Assembly: GCA_020356025.1 (NCBI GenBank)
Contig: CP070630.1
Location: 776,069-811,236 of the forward strand
Length of the DNA: 35,168 bases
Direction: 5' to 3'
Source: Dehalococcoidia bacterium
GTDB lineage: Bacteria; Chloroflexota; Dehalococcoidia; SM23-28-2
In this document: one piece after another, positions 31,567 through 35,168 of the stretch
Layout: the number at the start of each line of letters is the position of its first letter
How positions within the stretch are numbered: position 1 is the first letter of the stretch
Made by a program: the position numbers and the translations under genes
The notes under the pieces: generated by a model
Seen by the model: the letters and a program-made list of their open reading frames with translations, nothing else
The model's database searches: none
What the model was told of the DNA's origin: nothing

Positions 31567-32724
31567 TCAGTCAGGCGGGGGCTCGTCTGGGGGCTGTGGC
31601 TCTGCCGTTGGCCCGCGGGGCCGTGGTCCGGTATCGCGTCCAATGAACAGCGATACCTTTCGCTCCTCGGGGATGAGGCCAGCGGGTCGCAACAGGAGAA
31701 CAATAACGATGAGGCTGCCGATGAGCAGGTCGCGGACGAAGAAGATGCGGCTCCTCACGAACTCCGGCATGTCGTAGCCTTGAAGCTGGAGGGAGATAGT
31801 CCAGATTCCCCAGACAATGTAGGCGCCCAGGATGGCTCCCCTGTTGTTGCCGCTGCCGCCGACCATGAGCATGACCCAGAAAATGAAGGTGGCGAAGAAG
31901 GGGGTAAAGGTGTCGGGAGAAACGGAGCCGCGCTCGTAGGCGTATATGGAGCCGCCGATGCCCATGATCATGGCGCCGAAGATGAAACCCTGCATCTTGA
32001 AGCCGAACACGTTCTTGCCGCTGGCGGCGGTGGTCAGTTCGTCCTCGCGCAGGGCCCTGAGGACGCGTCCCCAGGGCGAGCGAATGCCTCTCTCGACGGC
32101 AACGAAGACGACGATGAGGACAAGGACGGCGATTCCGAAGTAGACGAACTTGTAGTCGTCGGGTTCAAAGAAGTCGTGGAAGGGGCGAGGGATGCCGATG
32201 AGTCCGCGGGCGCTGTTGACCAAGCCTCGCTCCTCAAGGACGACGGCGCGCAGCAGCTCGGCGATGCCAATGGTGCTGATGGCCAGGTAGTCCGCACGCA
32301 GTCGCAGGGTGGGAATGGAGAGGGCAAAGGCCAGTGCCCCGGCCATTAAGGCGGCGGCGACGCTGCCGAACACGAAGGGCAGCCATTGGCCGCTGTCAAG
32401 GAAGGGGAGGAAGGCGAGGCTGTCGCCGAAGCCGCCGATGTACCGGACGAATTCGCTCTCAGCGGGAGATTTGGTGAAGACGGCGGCCGTGTAGGCGCCG
32501 ACCATGAAGAAGCCGGCGATGCCGAAGTTGAAAACGCCGGTGTAGCCCCACTGGACGTTGAGGCCCAGGGTAATCACGGCGAAGATGGCGACGGTTGTGG
32601 CGAATGCGGTCAGGAAGCTGATAACGCTGTCGAAGTTCCAGCCCGAGCGCTCCGCCGGCATTATGATTACGGCAGCCGTTATCGCCAGGAACGAGAGCGG
32701 GGTCAAGAGCCTCTCAGCCTTCAT
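31567..32724 (-). CDS. livM: LivM-type branched-chain amino acid ABC permease
   Basis: A 385-residue permease. Family blocks: VITLGLNVQWGYTGVFNFGIAGFFMVGAYTAA, TLRLRADYLAISTIGIAELLR, the EAA-like loop GRVLRALREDELTTAASGKNVFGFK and GGSGNNRGAILGA. A Pro-rich hydrophilic C-terminal tail (PRPRGPTAEPQPPDEPPPD) extends beyond the usual end. ATG at 32724 overlaps the livH stop as TGATG; GTG at 32727 is the alternative. Confidence 0.94.
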   Translation of the reverse strand: MKAERLLTPLSFLAITAAVIIMPAERSGWNFDSVISFLTAFATTVAIFAVITLGLNVQWGYTGVFNFGIAGFFMVGAYTAAVFTKSPAESEFVRYIGGFGDSLAFLPFLDSGQWLPFVFGSVAAALMAGALAFALSIPTLRLRADYLAISTIGIAELLRAVVLEERGLVNSARGLIGIPRPFHDFFEPDDYKFVYFGIAVLVLIVVFVAVERGIRSPWGRVLRALREDELTTAASGKNVFGFKMQGFIFGAMIMGIGGSIYAYERGSVSPDTFTPFFATFIFWVMLMVGGSGNNRGAILGAYIVWGIWTISLQLQGYDMPEFVRSRIFFVRDLLIGSLIVIVLLLRPAGLIPEERKVSLFIGRDTGPRPRGPTAEPQPPDEPPPD

Positions 32725-33878
32725 CACGCCTTAGCTCCAAACAGGCCCTGAGGCCGCACCAAGAGCGTGAAGATCATGATCACCACGGCCACTGAGAACT
32801 TATAGGCGGGGGCCAGCGGCAGGATTTCTAGCCCGCCTATGGAGAGGTCTATCCCGACAGACACCTCCTGACTTATGCCTATGATCATCGCCCCTGCCAG
32901 GGCGCCCTGGGGGCTGCCGATTCCCCCCAGGATAGTTGAGGCAAACAGGGGCAGGAGGAGGACGAAGCCCAGGATGGGGTTAAGCTGGGTCTGGAGAGCC
33001 AGGAGCACCCCGGCTACCGCCACCAGGGCGCCACCTATGACCCAAGTCCAGGTGAACACCTGCTCCGTATCGATGCCGGAGACACGCGCCAGGTCGGGGT
33101 TATCGGTTACGGCGCGCATGGCCTTGCCCAGCTTGGTGCGGAACAGGAGGAAATAGACAAGAACCGTCAGGACGATGGCCACCGCAAACATGAAGATCTG
33201 GTCCGCCTTGAGGGTGATGGTGGTGAAGCCCAGGTCGTACTTGTCAGCGATGTGGATGCCCGACACGTACACGCGCGGGTCCGGTCCCCAGATGATGAGC
33301 ATGAGGGCACGGGTGACCATGGCTAGGCCCAGGGAGGTGACGGCAAAGACGACGATGCTACTGCCCCGCTTGCGTAGGGGGCGGTAGACGAGGTGATTCA
33401 ATGCTACAAGGAATAAGGCGATGACCACTGCGGCAACGAGGGTGCCGATAATGAGGCCGTAGCCGAAAGTGAGCTTGCCAATGGGTTCGAGGGCGCCGGG
33501 CAGGGAGCCTATGCTCCAGGGAAGCTCGGTATCTTCCCTAGCGGTGCGGGCAACCGTGCCGGTCAAGACAAAGAAAGCGACGTAGGCGCCGAGCATCATC
33601 GTGTCGCCGTGAGCGAAGTTGGCGAATTTCATGATCCCGTAGATGAGGGTAAGACCAATGGCGCCCAGGGCCAGGATGCTGCCCACGATGATCCCTATTA
33701 CAACAAGTTGGGCCTCAGAGGTGATCGCCCATAGTACCAGGGCAGCGAAGATCAGCCATATGGCGGCTGCGCCCAGTATGTCGAATAGCGCAGGATATCT
33801 TTCGCGGGCGTTCCGTAGGGCCTTGGTCAGCGGTTCAACGAAGGTGGTGATGAGGATCTGTACGATAGCTTGGACCAA
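32724..33878 (-). CDS. livH: LivH-type branched-chain amino acid ABC permease
   Basis: A 384-residue permease. The usual LivH start corresponds to about residue 75 (IIVGSILALGAIGLTLIYGIMKFANFAHGD), so this protein has an N-terminal extension with an additional hydrophobic helix (LFDILGAAAIWLIFAALVLWAI). Other blocks: FAVTSLGLAMVTRALMLIIWG, the EAA loop KLGKAMRAVTDNPDLARVSGID and ILGGIGSPQGALAGAMIIG. TTG at 33878 follows GGGAG. Eleven bases after livF. Confidence 0.94.
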   Translation of the reverse strand: MVQAIVQILITTFVEPLTKALRNARERYPALFDILGAAAIWLIFAALVLWAITSEAQLVVIGIIVGSILALGAIGLTLIYGIMKFANFAHGDTMMLGAYVAFFVLTGTVARTAREDTELPWSIGSLPGALEPIGKLTFGYGLIIGTLVAAVVIALFLVALNHLVYRPLRKRGSSIVVFAVTSLGLAMVTRALMLIIWGPDPRVYVSGIHIADKYDLGFTTITLKADQIFMFAVAIVLTVLVYFLLFRTKLGKAMRAVTDNPDLARVSGIDTEQVFTWTWVIGGALVAVAGVLLALQTQLNPILGFVLLLPLFASTILGGIGSPQGALAGAMIIGISQEVSVGIDLSIGGLEILPLAPAYKFSVAVVIMIFTLLVRPQGLFGAKA

Positions 33879-33889
33879 GAGCCTGCTCC

Positions 33890-34594
33890 CTAGCCCCCTA
33901 GGTAGGCCTTACCCATCTCTTCGTTGTCCAGCAGGCTTTCGCCGGTACCTTCCAGACGGTTCTGGCCCATGGCTAGAATGTATCCCCTGTGGGACAGCTT
34001 CAACGACTCTCTAGCGTTTTGCTCCACCATAACGATTGCCACTCCGGAGCGATTTATATCCAGGATCTTGGAGAAGACCAACTCCACCATGTTGGGCGCG
34101 AGGCTGGCCGAGGGCTCATCAAGCAGGAGAATGCTAGGCTCAAGCATCAGGGCGCGGGCCAGGGCCAGCATTTGCCGCTGCCCTCCCGATAGCTTTCCTG
34201 CTCGGGTATAGCGCCGTTCGAGCACATCGGGGAAGAGAGCCAAGACTTCTTCGATCTTTGGGCGGTAGTCGTCGCGGCGGATGAATGCGCCCATCTCCAG
34301 GTTCTCCTGGACGGTGAGCGAAGGGAAGACGTTGTCGGACTGAGGCACGTAGCACATGCCTTTACGCGCCATGACTTGGGGAGACTTACCGGTTACGTCC
34401 TCGCCGCCGAAGAAGACCTTGCCGCGCTTGCAGGGAAGCAGGCCGAAGACGGTCTTAAGGAGGGTGGACTTGCCTGCCCCGTTGGGCCCGATGATGGTAA
34501 CAATCTCTCCCTCTTCCACCTTAATGGAGACACCATGCAGGATTTCCACCTCGCCGTAGCCTGACACCACTTCGCGGGCTTCCAGCACGGTCAC
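33890..34594 (-). CDS. livF: LivF-type ABC transporter ATPase
   Basis: A 234-residue ATPase: Walker A GPNGAGKST, QSDNVFPSLTVQENLEMG (Q-loop and following helix typical of LivF), signature LSGGQRQMLALARALM, Walker B SILLLDEPSASLAP and H-loop VEQNAR. It powers the LIV-type permeases. GTG at 34594 overlaps the livG stop by four bases (GTGA). Confidence 0.95.
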   Translation of the reverse strand: MTVLEAREVVSGYGEVEILHGVSIKVEEGEIVTIIGPNGAGKSTLLKTVFGLLPCKRGKVFFGGEDVTGKSPQVMARKGMCYVPQSDNVFPSLTVQENLEMGAFIRRDDYRPKIEEVLALFPDVLERRYTRAGKLSGGQRQMLALARALMLEPSILLLDEPSASLAPNMVELVFSKILDINRSGVAIVMVEQNARESLKLSHRGYILAMGQNRLEGTGESLLDNEEMGKAYLGG

Positions 34595-35168
34595 TGGTAT
34601 TGCCCTCCTAGATACGCCTCGAGGACGCGTTCGTCAGCCTTGATCTCTTCAGGCATGCCTTCGGCGATCTTTTCACCCTCGCCCAAGACTATGACCGGGT
34701 TGCACAAGCGAGTCACCAGGTCCATGTCGTGCTCGATGATGAAGAAGGTGATCCCCTTCTCATAGCACAACTCCTCGATGGCGGCCACCAGGCGCTTCAT
34801 GAGGGTGGGGTTGACTCCTGCTCCCGGCTCGTCCAGGAGAACCAACTGGGGGTCGCACATGAGGGTGCGGGCCAGCTCCAGAAGCTTCTTCTGCCCCGAG
34901 GAGAGGTTTCCAGCGAACTCGTTGCGCAGATGCCACAGGTCGACGAAGTCCAGCACCTCCAGGGCCTTCTCCTGGATTGCCCGCTCCTGCCTGCGCACTA
35001 GGAAGGGCAGCAACCAGGGGCCCCAGAGCTTCTCGCCTAGCTGCTCGCCGGGCACCAGCATCAGGTTCTCGAGAACGGTCATCCATTTGAGTTCCCGCGG
35101 CACCTGGAATGTGCGGACGATCCCCTTCCTGAATACCTTGTGAGGGGGAAGGCCGTCAACCCGCTCGC
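34591..35168 (-). CDS. livG: LivG-type ABC transporter ATPase, C-terminal part (cut by window edge)
   Basis: The frame is open to the right edge; the first visible residues are ERVDGLPPHKVFRKGIVRTF. Q-loop region with MTVLENLMLVPGEQLGE, signature NLSSGQKKLLELARTLM, Walker B QLVLLDEPGAGVNP and H-loop IIEHDMDLV place it in the LivG family; the AGVNP after Walker B and the EHDMDLV block distinguish it from LivF. Walker A and the start lie outside the window. The GTG at 35103 is internal, not a start. Confidence 0.93.
   Translation of the reverse strand, partial: ERVDGLPPHKVFRKGIVRTFQVPRELKWMTVLENLMLVPGEQLGEKLWGPWLLPFLVRRQERAIQEKALEVLDFVDLWHLRNEFAGNLSSGQKKLLELARTLMCDPQLVLLDEPGAGVNPTLMKRLVAAIEELCYEKGITFFIIEHDMDLVTRLCNPVIVLGEGEKIAEGMPEEIKADERVLEAYLGGQYQ

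Noticed and set aside
1..35168. CRISPR arrays, rRNA genes, prophage structural genes or known riboswitches
   Set aside because: No regularly spaced repeat array, no rRNA-like stretch, no phage structural genes and no recognisable riboswitch core were seen.

Overview
The window is about 35 kb of GC-rich bacterial chromosome carrying accessory metabolic and cell-surface genes. Frequent GTG and TTG starts, tightly overlapping operons, a Thr/Pro-rich linker on a secreted binding lipoprotein, a soluble-type HdrA/HdrD pair and a branched-chain amino acid (LIV) transporter point to a Chloroflexota-like bacterium. That placement is inference from gene content; no marker gene in the window settles it.

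Left end, 1-8.7 kb, minus strand: a heterodisulfide-reductase pair (an HdrC-HdrB fusion followed by HdrA, cut by the window edge), preceded by a seven-gene operon reading hypA-hypF-hypC-hypD-hypE-histidine kinase-response regulator. The Hyp proteins build the Fe(CN)2CO and Ni parts of [NiFe] hydrogenase, but no hydrogenase structural gene and no hypB is present here. HypA is unusual: its two halves are present but the CxxC...CxxC zinc ribbon is missing. Between the response regulator gene and the hdr genes lie four TGTNACC repeats at about 11-bp spacing, which look like an OmpR/PhoB-type binding array.

Middle, 9-15 kb: a GtrA-family membrane protein, a GT39-type polyprenyl-sugar-dependent glycosyltransferase, tRNA-His, a small lipoprotein, the Mg2+ channel MgtE, and tRNA-Arg(TCG). 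The anticodon-loop-to-3'-end part of tRNA-Arg (43 bp) is repeated exactly 1.2 kb downstream. It brackets a single CmoB-like methyltransferase gene, the geometry of an integrated element using a tRNA attachment site, but without an integrase.

Right-middle, 15-29 kb: a polysaccharide locus of two divergent operons. The minus-strand operon is wzm-wzt-methyltransferase/coiled coil-dual glycosyltransferase-GT4. The plus-strand operon is rmlA-rmlB-rmlC-rmlD-GT2-GT4-GT2. A WecA/MraY-like polyprenyl-phosphate sugar-phosphate transferase reads convergently at the end. Together these would prime a lipid carrier, make dTDP-rhamnose, assemble a rhamnose-containing glycan and export it through an ABC-2 transporter. 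The methyltransferase and its neighbouring glycosyltransferase share a coiled-coil plus basic PPxSLRxR module.

Right end, 29-35 kb: a LysE-type exporter, then a LIV transport locus in which the substrate-binding lipoprotein (plus strand, own promoter) converges on a livG-livF-livH-livM operon (minus strand, livG cut by the window edge). A perfect 15-bp-stem hairpin separates them.
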